Origin: Lampris incognitus
Taxonomy: Eukaryota; Chordata; Actinopteri; Lampriformes; Lampridae
Assembly: GCF_029633865.1 (NCBI RefSeq)
Contig: NC_079219.1
Coordinates: forward strand, 13,130,137-13,194,136
Direction of reading: 5' to 3'
Length of the DNA stretch: 64,000 nucleotides
Part shown: positions 53,216-64,000 of the stretch, one piece after another
Numbering within the stretch: the first letter of the stretch is position 1
Layout of the letters: the number at the start of each line of letters is the position of its first letter
Position numbers and translations under genes: made by a program
The notes under the pieces: generated by a model
What the model saw: the letters and a program-made list of their open reading frames with translations, nothing else
What the model was told of the DNA's origin: nothing
The model's database searches: none

Positions 53216-53700
53216 CAAACAGAGTAAATATAATGTATGCTGTTAAGTGCCAGGAGGATCGCCGTGACTCGTACTTCGAGGAACCCAAACAGATGCTGGC
53301 CAAGAGGATGGCACAACCCATGAGAGCTAACATGTCAGGCCAGGAGTCTACAGTCTACACCCATCTACAGGCCAGTGGCCACTCTTTCAAGGAGGAGCAC
53401 ATCCTTGATAGGGAGAAATGCCGGTTTGAACGGGGAGTCAAAGAGGCCATCTACGTGAAGAGGGAACGACCATCCCAGACACCGGGGGGGGGGGGGGTCT
53501 CTAAGAGTACATCTGTCGCCATTTTACAATGCTGTGATTGCAAACATTCCCCAATCCTCTGTGAATAGAACACATGGCCACTGAAACTCTACTTAATGGT
53601 CACAGCAATTTGCACATGAAACAATTGTTCAGTCACTATGCCACTTCATTGTTTATAAGGGTGGGATACCTGCAGTCAGTTGAGACTGATGAAACCAGTT
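53216..53700 (+). mobile_element. Penelope-like element fragment, forward copy
   Basis: Forward frame: MYAVKCQEDRRDSYFEEPKQ (start of the GIY-YIG-like region), LAKRMAQPMRANMSGQ, THLQASGHSFKEEHILDREK, GVKEAIYVKRERPS, then terminal sequence as at 6240-6400. No reverse transcriptase. Confidence 0.85.
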
Positions 53701-55180
53701 AGCATAACTGAAATGAATACAGGTGCTTTCACATTGCACCCCGTCTCGGGCAAGGGCGGGGGGGGAATGGAAGTATTCTTTTTCTTTTTTAAGATTGTTT
53801 TTACAGACGTTAAATTCATAAACCAAAGCAAGTAAACTCCAAAAGTAATTGCGGAAAGTCTTGAAGCATTCCCGAGGCTTAGTAGGGCTTTGACCCAGAC
53901 AGATGTTTTTCTAACCAACTTCGGCATTGTAGGGACTCTGGATAACAGTGAGAACACGACAGAGCCCCAATCACTGCAACTTTTCATTCAGTTCTTGTTT
54001 TACATGTTGTCCCAACCACAGCTGATTTAAACACGATACCAAGAACCTTACGGCAGTAATGTTCTGAATCACAAGTAGATAATTGGCATCGACCCCACTA
54101 ACCAACAGATATCATTACCACAAGTAAATTATACTAAAGGCAATCTTAAATTTGTTGTGATCACGTAATTTGTGTGTGTGTATGTGTTATCAGAGTATGT
54201 GATTACATCAGCTACATTACAGTATCACTGTGGGCACTGATAGTGCTCCCAGACACACAAAGGCGAAGACAACATGACCCATTTACTGAGCAAGAGAACA
54301 ACTGCTGGAGGGGAAAACACCATGTTTTTACAAATACTTCACGTTTAATCCTAACCCTTCTCACCCCTATGACAGCCTTCACGGTCTGCCACCACCATCC
54401 AAAAGTTGATTTAGAAGCCAGACAAGCTGGTGTGTTTCATTCACAAGCAACACATAGGTGTAATTACTGAACAGGCAGGCCACTATTGGAGACGGGGACT
54501 TTGCAGAAACCACTGCAGTTGCAGGGCTCGAACGAGTTCACGTGTTATTTGCCCAAAAAGGGGCTCGAGTGTTGTTTCGGTGGGACTTCATGAGCTTTTG
54601 CAGCTCTTTAGTTTTAGTATCCGCCAACAAAAACAAGGAAGTAAAAAGGGGGAGGGGGTAGGCAAACAAACAACGTGTTTCCAAACAGGCAGCGTGTTTC
54701 TTCGAGTAGCTACTCTTTGTCGTGTATCCATGTGGTTTTGGGGGAGCAGAAAACGAAATGGGAGCAGAAGAAGAAAGACGGAACAAAGTTTACCTTGAAA
54801 GACACACTGCTCTATATAGACACAGGAGCCTGTATGTAGATGGCTGGAAATAACGCAGCTGGGGGTTGTAGGCGCGGAAACCCCCCGTGGAAAGGCTGCC
54901 AATGAGCGGGTCAGTTTCGCCAGAGAATTATTTACGTGTCACGTCTTATAACGTTTCACTTTACAGTCATATGTATGTGTGTGTGTGTGTTTGGCACTAT
55001 CATAAACCAATGTATTTAGTTCACCAAAAGTACAAAATGACTCAAACTAAACGAGACAAAGCCTGTAAAGTTGGAGACGTACGTTTCGTGTCAACTAAAA
55101 CAGATACTATCATTTAGAAATAAAAAATAATAATAATAAAAAAATCATCATTTGTCTAATTACGGAGCTTTACTCACGAC
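53701..55180. other. BTG-family gene 5' region, unassigned
   Basis: No transposon recognised. A donor-like CAAG/GTAAAC on the minus strand near 54795 and GTC/GTGAGT near 55175 are candidates for a non-coding first exon of the BTG-family gene. Confidence 0.4.
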
Positions 55181-55530
55181 AAACGTGTCAAGTCCTCGGG
55201 AGCTAAAACCGGTTTAGGGACGCTCGGCTTTCGTGACTCCGTCGCGCGCGCGGTCGACAGCCAGCAGACGAGGACGTGTTATTGTGGAAGGCACATGTTG
55301 CTTCCTTGTTCTCGCTCGGCGCTGGTCTGGTTTCGAGGCCGTCCACGCCGCGGAGGCGGACCGTGGCGAGCGAGACGTAACATTACCGTCAGCCGTGACT
55401 CACTTCCTCTACTCATCGCCGTGAGCAATAGCTGACTTGAAGCTTTTACTCACACCCCGGTCCTAATATGGACTGCCGAGGTAGCGCGCGCGCGCGGCGA
55501 CGTCTAATCAAAACACGGGAGGGATCCGAA
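55180..55530 (-). promoter_or_regulatory. CpG-rich candidate promoter of the BTG-family gene
   Basis: Dense CpG (GTCGCGCGCGCGGTCGACAG, CGTCCACGCCGCGGAGGCGG, GTAGCGCGCGCGCGCGGCGA) in AT-rich surroundings, about 3.5 kb upstream of the coding start. A divergent gene on the plus strand cannot be excluded, but none is recognisable. Confidence 0.55.
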
Positions 55531-55784
55531 ACCTGGGTTTTGTTTACCGCCGACTTAACGTTGTGAAGTAATGCGGGTCGAGTTGTGTTCCAGGCACACG
55601 TTGTCTCAGACGATGTCCCCATAGGCCTGCACCGAGTCAAAGCACACGTAATGCACTTCCTTCCATTGCACGTGCTTCGACACAAAAACATCTGTTTGAG
55701 CTCCACACGTGCCGCCGACTCGCAGCAACACATACCCGAACGCAACTTTAATTCAAAATGTCCGGTCGCCTATTAATATGAGAG

Positions 55785-55870
55785 GGTAATTTCATATTAG
55801 CTGTAATTTCATATTACTGTAATTTCATATTAGCATGTAATGTCACGTCACACAATATCACATATTCTTA

Positions 55871-55944
<74 letters not shown>

Positions 55945-56050
55945 TTCATATTACTGTAATTTCATATTACTGTAATTTCATATTAGCTGTAATTTCATAT
56001 TACTGTAATTTCATATTAGCATGTAATGTCACGTCACACAATATCACAGA
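55785..56050 (+). repeat. Tandem duplication of about 185 bp around a (TG)n tract
   Basis: The module with repeated AATTTCATATTACTGT and ending GCATGTAATGTCACGTCACA occurs at about 55800-55860 and again at about 55980-56045, separated by a (TG)34 run (55873-55941). Confidence 0.82.
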
Positions 56051-56193
56051 TTCTTATTTGTGTGTGTGCGTGTTTTTTCTCATGGGGGGAGTGAGATGAG
56101 TGGAGAGAGATAATGTATGTGGGTATGTGTGTGTGTGTGTGTGTGTTTTCTCATGGGGGGAGTGGGATGAGTGGAGAGAGATAATGTATGTGA

Positions 56194-56272
<79 letters not shown>

Positions 56273-56304
56273 CATGGGGGGAGTGGGATGAGTGGAGAGA
56301 GATA

Positions 56305-56365
<61 letters not shown>

Positions 56366-56407
56366 CATGGGGGGAGTGGGATGAGTGGAGAGAGATAATG
56401 TATGTGA

Positions 56408-56462
<55 letters not shown>

Positions 56463-56594
56463 CATGGGGGGAGTGGGATGAGTGGAGAGAGATAATGTAT
56501 GTGAGTATGTGTGTGTGTGTGTGTGTGCGTGTGTGTGTGTTTTTTTTTCTCATGGGGGAGTGGGATGAGTGGAGAGAGATAATGTATGTGAGTA

Positions 56595-56684
<90 letters not shown>

Positions 56685-56717
56685 CATGGGGGGAGTGGGA
56701 TGAGTGGAGAGAGATAA

Positions 56718-56789
<72 letters not shown>

Positions 56790-56905
56790 CATGGGGGGAG
56801 TGGGATGAGTGGAGAGAGATAATGTATGTGTGTGTGTGTGTGTGTGTGTTTTCTCATGGGGGGAGTGGGATGAGTGGAGAGATAATGTATGTGAGTATGT
56901 GTTCT
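56051..56905 (+). repeat. Compound minisatellite: nine 50-bp modules alternating with (TG)n
   Basis: The module TTTTCTCATGGGGGGAGTGG, then GATGAGTGGAGAGAGATAAT, occurs nine times (near 56072, 56146, 56268, 56360, 56458, 56546, 56680, 56784 and 56850). TG runs of very different lengths lie between modules. Frames across it are open by accident. Confidence 0.93.
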
Positions 56906-56934
56906 TGTTCACCCATATTCGCTTTTCTATGTAC

Positions 56935-58035
56935 GGAGAAATATGTTGAATGGATATTTTGTTATAGAGAGATGGAGAATTGCATCTCTGCTCTTCGCAG
57001 ATGATGTGGTTTTGTTGGCTTCATCAGAACGCGACCTCCGGCACCCACTGGAGCGGTTTGCAGCGGAGGGTGAAATGGCCGGGATGAGAGTCAGCACCTC
57101 CAAGTCTGAGGCCATGGTTCTCCTCTTTCCCTTTTGTGTCTGTCCAAGTCGGAGAGTACTGCTGGCGTCGTGTGCGGCTGCCGCTTCTCCCTCTCGTAGC
57201 CCCCCTTCCCATCCACCCCTGTATGTCTGTGTTATGTTTATCTGTCGTCGTGTTTCACCCTGTTTATTGTAAAGCGACTTTGAGTTTTAGAAAAGCGCTA
57301 TATAAGATTGATTAATTATTATTATTATTATTATTATTACCAGAAAATGGTGGATTGCTCCCTCTGGGTTGAGGATGAGTTATTGCCTCAAGTGAAAGAG
57401 TCCAAGTATCTCGGGGTCTTGTTCACGAGTGAGGGTAGGATGGAGTGGGAGATTGACAGGCAGATTGGTGCAGCATCAGCAGTAATGCGGACATTGTACC
57501 GGACCGTTGTGGTGAAGATGGAGCCGAGCCTGAAGGTATAGCTCTTAATTTACCAGTCAATCTTCGTTCCAATCCTCATCTATGGTCATGAGCTTTGGGT
57601 AGTGACCGAAAGGGTGAGATTGAGGGTTAGATACAAGCGACTGAAATGAGTTTCCTCCGTGGGGTGTCTGGGTTCAGCCTTAGAGACAGGGTGAGGAGCT
57701 CAGACATGCGGAGGGAGCTTGGAGTAGAGCCGCTGCTCCTTCGCATCGAGAGGAGCCAGTTGAGATGGTTCAGGCATCTGATTAGGATGCCTCCTGGGCG
57801 CCTTCCTTTGGAGGTTTACCGGGCAAGGCCAACTGGGAGGAGACCCCGGGGCAGGTCCAGAACTCGCTGGAGGGACTACATGTCCAGTCTGGCCTGGGAA
57901 CGCCTTGGGATCCCCCAGGAGGAGCTGGAGGGCGTTGCTGGGGAGAGGGACACCTGGAGCTCCCTACTTAGCTTGCTGCCACCGCGACCCAACCCCAGAA
58001 AAGTGGCTGAAGATGAGATGAGATGAGAGAGAGAT
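56935..58035 (+). mobile_element. LINE reverse transcriptase C-terminal part, interrupted
   Basis: Forward frames: [20 protein letters not shown] (catalytic FADD), MAGMRVSTSKSEAMVL, then after an insertion QKMVDCSLWVEDELLPQVKE, SKYLGVLFTSEGRMEWEID, a stop, PILIYGHELWVVTER, SFLRGVSGFSLRDRVRSSDM, RIERSQLRWFRHLIRMPPGR and TGRRPRGRSRTRWRDYMSSL. The frame is broken at 57121-57345 (insertion), 57541 (stop) and about 57640. A common fish LINE. The clade is not settled by eye; its C-terminus differs from the L2-like copies. Confidence 0.85.
57121..57345 (+). mobile_element. Short 3' LINE tail inserted in the LINE ORF, (ATT)n end
   Basis: Separates EAMVL from QKMVDC in the host ORF. Its end reads GTAAAGCGACTTTGAGTTTT, AGAAAAGCGCTATATAAGAT and then an ATT microsatellite, a usual 3' end of LINE-derived repeats. 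Confidence 0.75.
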
Positions 58036-58171
58036 GGAGAATGGTGTATTTGATGATTAAATGTGACAGATGTCTAAAATCTTAGACTAAAATTTTAGCC
58101 TTCTTAGACTGTGAAATTGCAGTTGGTGATGGGGGACATTTGACCAACAATAATAATAACAATAATAATAA

Positions 58172-58535
58172 ATGAGCGGCACGGTGGCGCAGTGGTTAGT
58201 GCGGTTGCCTCACAGCAAGAAGGTCCTGGGTTCGAACCCCAGGGTATTCTAACCTTGGTGGTCGTCCCAGATCATCCTCTGTGTGTAGTTTGGGTTTCCT
58301 CCAGGGGCTTCGGTTTCCTCCCACAGTCCAAAGACATGTAGGTCAGGTGAATCAGCCCTACTAAATTGTTCCTAGGTATGAATGTGTGGGTGTATGTCGG
58401 CCCTGTGTGATAGTCTGGTGGCCTGTCCAGGGTGTCAGTCCCGCTCAATAACTGCTGGGATAAGCGCTAGCATCCCCGTGACCCTGAGAGCAGGATAAGC
58501 GGTTCGGATGATGGATGGATGGATAATAAATTTTG
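58172..58535 (+). repeat. SINE family D, full length
   Basis: tRNA-like head GGCACGGTGGCGCAGTGGTT with box B GGTTCGAACCCC. Body with CACAGTCCAAAGACATGTAG; tail ACTGCTGGGATAAGCG, GTGACCCTGAGAGCAGG and a GGATGGATGG end. Only this copy spans from head to tail. Confidence 0.88.
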
Positions 58536-58599
58536 TTAGTGTTAAAAAATGGCTAGACCATGGTTTTACGTGGTCTAGCCACAAACAGTGCACCAGCCG

Positions 58600-59300
58600 A
58601 CCAAAAAGAGGAGAAAGACAACAGCTGTCTAAACGTAAACCAGTGGTGATTCTGTATGTGGCAGGAGTGGCAGAACAGTTGATACGCATATCCTCCAAAC
58701 ACCGCGTCTCAGTGGCTTTCAAACCCCAAAACACGCTGTGCCAGAAGCTGGTCCACCCCAAGGATCGTGTCCCCCGGCACAAACAGAGCAATATAGTGTA
58801 CGCTGTTAAGTGCCAGGAGGATTGCTGTGACTTCTACATTGGCACAACACAGGAGAGCTAACACATCAGGCCAGGACTCTGCAGTCTACACCCTTCTACA
58901 GGCCAGTGGCCACTCTTTCAAGGATGAGGATGTGCACATCCTTAATAGGGAGGAACGCTGGTTTGAATGGGGAGTCAAAGAGGCCATCTATGTTAAGAGG
59001 GAACGACCATCCCTGAACTGGGGGGGGGGGGGGGGCTAAGAGTACATCTGTCGCCATCTTACAATGCTGTGATTACAAACATTTCCAAATCCTCTGTGAA
59101 TAGTACACATGGCCATTGAAACTCTAATTAACTGTCACGCCCATATTTGCATATGAAAGTGGTCGTTGGTTTCGGTCATTATGCAACTGTATTGTTTATA
59201 AGGGTGGGGATACCTGCAGTCAGTTTAGACTGACGAGGTCACTTAGATGAGTGATGAAACGTATCTGTCAATCAACGTTGCATCCAGATGAACTGTTTCA
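58600..59300 (+). mobile_element. Penelope-like element 3' part with GIY-YIG region
   Basis: Forward: VVILYVAGVAEQLIRISSKH, VSVAFKPQNTLCQKLVHPKD, RVPRHKQSNIVYAVKCQEDC, DFYIG (the YIG half of the GIY-YIG signature), then after a deletion RANTSGQDSAVYTLLQASGH, DEDVHILNREERWFEWGVKE and YVKRERPSLNWGGG. The reverse transcriptase is missing apart from its last residues. The best preserved of the Penelope fragments here. Confidence 0.87.
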
Positions 59301-59660
59301 ACCTTCTTTGAACGATCAGTTTCATATGCAAATATGGGCGTGACCATTAACTAGAGTTACAATGGCCATGTGTACGATTCACAGAGGATTGGGGAATGGT
59401 TGCAATCACAGCATTGTAAAATGGCAACAGATGTATGCTTAGCCCCCCCCCCCCCCCCCCGTCGGTGCAGGGATGGTCGTTCCCTCTTCACATAGATGGC
59501 CTCTTTGACTCCCCGTTCAAACCAGCGTTCCTCCCTATTAAGGATGTGCACATCCTCATCCTTGAAAGAGTGGCCACTGGCCAACACTCCAACAAATTAG
59601 AAGTCATGGCCTGTAGATGGGTGTAGACTCTGCAGTCTACACCCATCTACAGGCCAGTGG
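59301..59660 (-). mobile_element. Penelope-like element fragment, inverted partner
   Basis: Minus frame: LASGHSFKDEDVHILNREER, WFERGVKEAIYVKRERPSLH then a Gly run and a stop. It is inverted relative to 58600-59300 and ends in a perfect 23-bp hairpin (59607-59656). Confidence 0.84.
59607..59656. repeat. Perfect 23-bp stem hairpin at the end of a Penelope fragment
   Basis: Arms 59607-59629 and 59634-59656 (start tggcctgtagatggg, end cccatctacaggcca) with a 4-base loop CTGC. The stem repeats the coding region for the HLQASG motif, so it is a fold-back of the element itself. Confidence 0.85.
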
Positions 59661-59737
59661 CCAGTGAGGATTGATTACATATGTACAGTATATAGGTATA
59701 TAGTATATGGCCACTATACTATACTAGCCACTGTTTA

Positions 59738-61328
59738 TTGACCACTGAAGCCCAACAACGATTTCTTAAACAAACTTTCTGTTTTTCTAAACTTCTTACG
59801 TTCTTTGTCCCCTATGTAATCTTGCTGGGTGATTTTAATATACACATGGACAAGGTCAACAATACTCTCACAAGGGATTTTACATCATGCCAGGACAGTT
59901 TTGGATTACAGCAATATATTGATTTTCCTATGCACTCCAAAGGACACATACTTGATCTGATTTGCTGCTCTGGTGTAACGCCTCTTAATTGCAATGCATC
60001 TGATTTGTGCATTTTCAACCACATTTAGTGTCTTGCGATGTTAACTTAACAGTATCCAAAAAAAATTTGTCACGTTCCATCTCATTCCGTAACATTAAGA
60101 ATATTGATTTATCTGCTCTTTCTAGTGGAATTGATAACCTCCCCAGTAAAGACAATTTATCCACTCCAGACGAACTGGTCTCTCATTACAATGATGGACT
60201 TTATAGTCTTTTTAACGATCTTGCTCCTTTAAAAACCCGGTCTGTTTCCTTTACCCACTCTGCCTCTTTGTTTACACTTGCACTACGCAAACTTAAAGCT
60301 AAAGGCCGTCGCCTGGAATGCCTTTACATGAAAACTGACCTTTTTCATAAAGACATGTATGACGACCACATACTTCATTATAAGGAGGCCCTGTCCACAG
60401 CTAACTCAACTTATTATGCAATTTTAATTGGATCAGCCAAAGGGAACACTAAAGCCCTGTTTTCCATGGTAAACAATATTTTACGGCCACCGGACACTCT
60501 TGCACCTCACCTGTATTCAGTTGCTCAATGTAACACCTTCATGACCTTTTTTAATGCCAAAATTTAAAATATTCATTAACAGTCGACCTCATCGAACAAT
60601 ACTGCATACAGTTCATCTTATTTGCCCTTCTATGTTCCCCTTATTCACCCTTCTATGTTCCTCTCTCTTCTTCACTATCTAGTTTTAAATTCTCAATTGT
60701 TGCTGAAATATCTGATTTTATATGCAAATCCAAATCATCTACCTGGCAGTTAAACCCTCTTCCTACTAATTTAGTAAAAGCCTGTCTACCTTCTCTATCC
60801 TCTTTAATAACTGATATCATACATTCCTCCCTTACCTCTAGTCTTGTTCCCTCATCTCTCAAAACAGCTGCAATATCTCCAATACTCAAGAAACCTGGTG
60901 CAGACCCCACCAGTTTGAATAATTTTACCCAATCTCAAATTTACCATTTCTTTCTAAAACATTTGAAAGAACAGTCAGTCTCATCTCAGGTACACGCTCA
61001 TTTGACTCACAACAATCTGTTTGAACAATTCCAGTCTAGTTTTCGCTCCATGCACAGTACGGAGACAGCCTTGGAGAAACTCACTAATGATCTGTTGATG
61101 GCAGCTGACTCTGGGCTCCTAACCATACTTCCTTCTTGATCTGAGTGCAGCCTTTGATACCATCTCACATAACATCCTCCTAGAAAGATCAGCTTCCGTT
61201 GGAATAACTGGCACCCCCCTTGACAGGTTTAGATCATATCGCTCTGGTCGCACTCAATTTGTCCAACTTAAAAGAACTGAGATCACAGTCCTTTCCTGTT
61301 ACTACCGGTGTTCCCCGGGGCTCTGTAT
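59738..61328 (+). mobile_element. L2/CR1-like LINE, broken endonuclease and RT, cut by a hAT element
   Basis: Forward frames in order: endonuclease part with VILLGDFNIHMDKVNNTLTR and HSKGHILDLICCSG; a shifted frame HLVSCDVNLTVSK onward through TYYAILIGSAKGNTKALFSM (the inter-domain linker); and reverse transcriptase pieces AAISPILKKPGADP, FQSSFRSMHSTETALEKLTN, LMAADSGLLTIL, then LDLSAAFDTISHNILL (catalytic Asp block) and GVPRGSV in other frames. At least four frameshifts. The RT stops just after GVPRGSV, where the hAT element begins, so the YxDD half is missing here. Confidence 0.87.
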
Positions 61329-64000
61329 CAGGCACGTAGACAGGTAGGTGGTTTTCGTGTCTGAACCCCCCCCCCCGAAACCCCACGGCCCGTCTGAAAT
61401 GGCACCAATAATTATTTAGTTATCGTTTTGATTATTTGTCACCGCCCCTCTAGCCTACTCATACACTGCATCTATCGTAACTGACAGGTGTTAAACCTGT
61501 CAGTTAATTTGTTTCCAAACATGATGTATCTTATTGGTCTGTTTCGTAAAACAAATAAAATCACACGCTTTTGATTGGCTCAGGGGTCTGACGAGTCAGC
61601 TAAGCAACCTGCCACTGGTAAGCTAGCTAAATGGTCGATCTATAGTTTGCTTTTCAAAAGCAATGGAGCCGCCGAAAGCTACCTGTAAATCAGGCAAGAG
61701 CAGTAAAGTTAATATTCGTAAAATCACTGATTTTTTTGTTTCAACGTGTCCCCACTCAAAAAAGAAAAACAAGAACATTACAGATGATCTGGTCACTAAC
61801 GTTACCGATTTCCCGGAGCAAGTGTTAGCAGACCCACTGCCCTCCTCCTCGGAGACGGAGCCAGAATTAGCAGACCCGGCCCGCCGTCCTCTACCTCGGA
61901 AACGTTTTCACACGACTTTGTGGATTATATTGGTGGGAAAATATCAGACGAACAGGGAAGAGAAATATACTCACTGGACGGGACGGCCAATATCGGACAA
62001 ACATTCCCTACAAAACTAGGAGGTAAACTACGTTTCCAACGTCATGGGATTGACCAGTTTGGCTGGCTAGTATACTCAACAAGGTCCGGCGGTTGTTTTT
62101 GTAAGCACTGTGTTGCGTTTGCAGTCGAGCATGTGGGCAAGGGAGGGCACAGAAAAGCTGGCAAGCTAATTAATGTCCACTTCTCAGACTGGAAACATGC
62201 TTTAGAGACGTTCAAAGACCATGCACAAAAGGCATATCACAAGGATGCATGTTTGAAAGCGGACAATTTCCAAATGGTTCTCAACAATAAAATGGATGCA
62301 ATTTCACTGAGGCTAGATTCTGAGAGAAAAAAAGCGAGTCCAAGAAAACAGAGAAAAACTCAAAAGCATCATTGCAACGTTGATTTTTTGCGGTCGCCAA
62401 GAACTCGCCCTGAGAGGTGATATTGATTCAGGACCAGTGACATTGAATGAGCCAACTCACAATGACGGAAATTTCAGGGCTTTACTCGGGTTTAGGGCTA
62501 CATCTGGCGACACAGTACTGTTACAACACTTGAGTAAATGTGCAGCAAACGCTAGCTACTGCAGTCCTGATGTACAAAATGAAATAATCAGCATCATTGG
62601 AGATGTGATAACAAACAAACTGGTGCAGAAAGTAAACTCCGCGCAGTGTTTCGCTGTGTTGGCAGATGAAATGAAAGATGTTTCAGGGCGGGAGCAGCTT
62701 TCTGTCTGTGTCAGATACGTGAACCAGCATGACAGCCAATATAGCATCAGAGAGGAGTTTTTTGTCCTTTGTTGATATCGAGAAGTTAACCGGGGAGGCA
62801 ATCGCCAAATTCAAGCGAAAGTCAGTTGACGAATGCAGGCGTTGATTTACAGTTTTAAAGTGGCCAGGGATACGACGGCGCATCTGCCACGAGTGTCCGT
62901 TTAAATGGCGCCCAAGCTAAAATCAAAGAGAAGCACAAGCAAGCAGTTTATGTGCACTGTGCCAGCCACAGTTTGAATTTGGTCCTAAACAAGTGCTGCA
63001 CTGTACAAATGGTGCGAAATTGCTTTGGAATTGTCTCGGAAATCTGCACTTTTTCCCATGATTGGGCTTTGCGGTCTGCATGCAGTCTGCGACACGAGAC
63101 GTAACGTCTTTTACCCGACTGCAAGAAAACGCGACTGACGAAGTTGTGTGAAACGAGATGGGTCGAACGCCACGACCCAATATTTACATTCAACGGGCTT
63201 TTAGACCCTGTGTGATCCAGCCTGCAGAAAATCAGTGAAACCTTCACAGGAGACACATCTGTCAAAGCCACACAGCTCTTTAATTCAATTGACAATGCAG
63301 AATTCATGCTGTCCATGAATGTGAGTGAGAAGATGCTTGCAAAAACCTACCACCTGTCCACCTTCCTTCAGAAGGAAAATTGTGACTTGGTGAGTTGCGT
63401 TTCAGCTGCTGATGCTGTTATTAAGCAGGTAGATGAGGTGAGGGCTAACTCTGAGATGGAGTTCAGGCAGATTTTCCAAAACACCTCTTCCCAAGCAGCC
63501 AAGTATGGGGTTGCATTTCGACCACGAAGAGGCATGGACTGCAATGAGGATCCATTGAAGGCCTGTGAAAATCACTACCGGCAAAAGCTTTTCATAGTCA
63601 TGCTTGACTTTTATTCATCACAGATGAAGGAACGCTTCAGCAAACACAGAAATGTGATCTCCAACCTCTGCTCCTTACTGCCATCTAAGGTCAGCATGCT
63701 GAACGACAGCTCAGCTCAAGCGCTCTCCAACCTGCATCCTGATGAAGTGTCACCGCATCTGGAAGTTGTAAAGTCAGAAATTGACACCTGGCGGGATAAA
63801 TGGAAAGATGCAAATTATGTTCCACAAAATGCCATTGAGGCATTAAATGCCTGTAACAGTGAGTTGTTCCCAAGCATCTTCAAGCTTCTCCGCGTTTTGA
63901 CCACGCTTCCTGACACCAGTGCCCATGTCGACTTTTTCCCGTCTGGGAAGGATCAAGGACAAAATGCGCAGTACAATGACGGAAAGACGGCTTCATGGAC
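61329..64000 (+). mobile_element. hAT-superfamily DNA transposon, 5' part, off the right edge
   Basis: Begins at CAGGCACGTAGACAGG inside the LINE, a plausible hAT terminal sequence. It then has a non-coding leader and a transposase of the ZMYM/DUF4371-like type often mislabelled as a repressor of kinase inhibitor. Pieces: MEPPKATCKSGK and KITDFFVSTCPHSKKK (61663); a zinc-finger part GIDQFGWLVYSTRSGGCFCK with HCVAFAVEHVGKGGHRKAGK; DWKHALETFKDHAQKAYHKD; then RQELALRGDIDSGP, FRALLGFRATSGDTVL, CFAVLADEMKDVSGREQLSV (first catalytic Asp region); then a decayed stretch at 62770-63220; then a long open frame to the window end. The frames change at about 61920, 62380 and 62770, so this copy is not functional as read. 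Confidence 0.85.
63221..64000 (+). CDS. hAT transposase, distal open frame running off the window
   Basis: About 260 codons open to the last base: KISETFTGDTSVKATQLFNS, KMLAKTYHLSTFLQKENCDL, ANSEMEFRQIFQNTSSQAAK, PRRGMDCNEDPLKACENHYR, LFIVMLDFYSSQMKERFSKH and TWRDKWKDANYVPQNAIEAL. This is the insertion between the catalytic residues and the C-terminal hAT dimerisation domain of DUF4371-type transposases. The first ATG in frame is at 63306. No stop is seen, so the C-terminus and right terminal repeat must lie beyond 64000. It is better kept than the part before it. Confidence 0.8.

Noticed and set aside
56054-56912. Cys-Val and His-Thr repeat ORFs, and a CRISPR-like pattern of repeats and spacers
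   Set aside because: Translations of (TG)n. The modules are separated by TG runs, not unique spacers, and the genome is a vertebrate one, so this is a minisatellite.

Overview
This is a vertebrate nuclear window, almost certainly from a teleost fish. The genes are split by GT-AG introns. The repeats are of types common in ray-finned fish: Tc1/mariner and hAT transposons, Penelope-like elements with a GIY-YIG domain, L2-like and other LINEs, several tRNA-derived SINE families, a small Ty3/gypsy element, and very long (GA)n, (TG)n and (TA)n tracts. No prokaryotic or viral gene system was found. No BLAST or model search was run; all names rest on recognising residues and splice junctions by eye.

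Four host genes can be supported. (1) smg9, minus strand, five coding exons between 853 and 8774, continuing off the left edge: a nonsense-mediated-decay subunit. (2) A C2H2 zinc-finger gene, plus strand, with one large coding exon at 18718-20856 and a probable upstream exon at about 17465-17487. (3) kcnn4, minus strand, all eight coding exons from 46393 down to 23371, giving a 516-residue intermediate-conductance calcium-activated potassium channel. The phases of all seven introns join correctly. (4) A BTG/TOB-family antiproliferative gene, minus strand, four coding exons from 51703 to 49056, with a CpG-rich candidate promoter near 55.2-55.5 kb. smg9 and kcnn4 are also near neighbours in human 19q13.31, so this pair looks like old conserved synteny.

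The rest is mostly mobile DNA. From 1 to 12 kb, smg9 intron 1 holds a Tc1 copy split by a SINE with a clean 10-bp target duplication, a large Penelope inverted repeat, and a Tc1 end broken up by stacked SINEs. Upstream of smg9 an L2-like LINE sits inside an L1-type ORF1 fragment. From 12.6 to 15.8 kb there is a gypsy element with two LTRs that has lost reverse transcriptase and RNase H but keeps an integrase with its catalytic residues. From 23 to 46 kb, kcnn4 introns carry eight copies of one SINE family, a SINE dimer with a single shared target duplication, a long-TIR MITE and a 171-bp (GA)n tract. From 52 to 64 kb there are two more inverted Penelope pairs, a nine-copy compound minisatellite, a LINE split by a LINE tail, and an L2-like LINE interrupted by a hAT transposon that runs off the right edge.

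The most unusual host-gene observation is a possible 38-codon ORF spliced upstream of the zinc-finger ORF. Its stop codon overlaps the zinc-finger start (TAATG). I see no convincing new biological system; the best leads are that overlap, the inverted Penelope structures, and the likely loss in this kcnn4 of a regulatory histidine known in the human channel.
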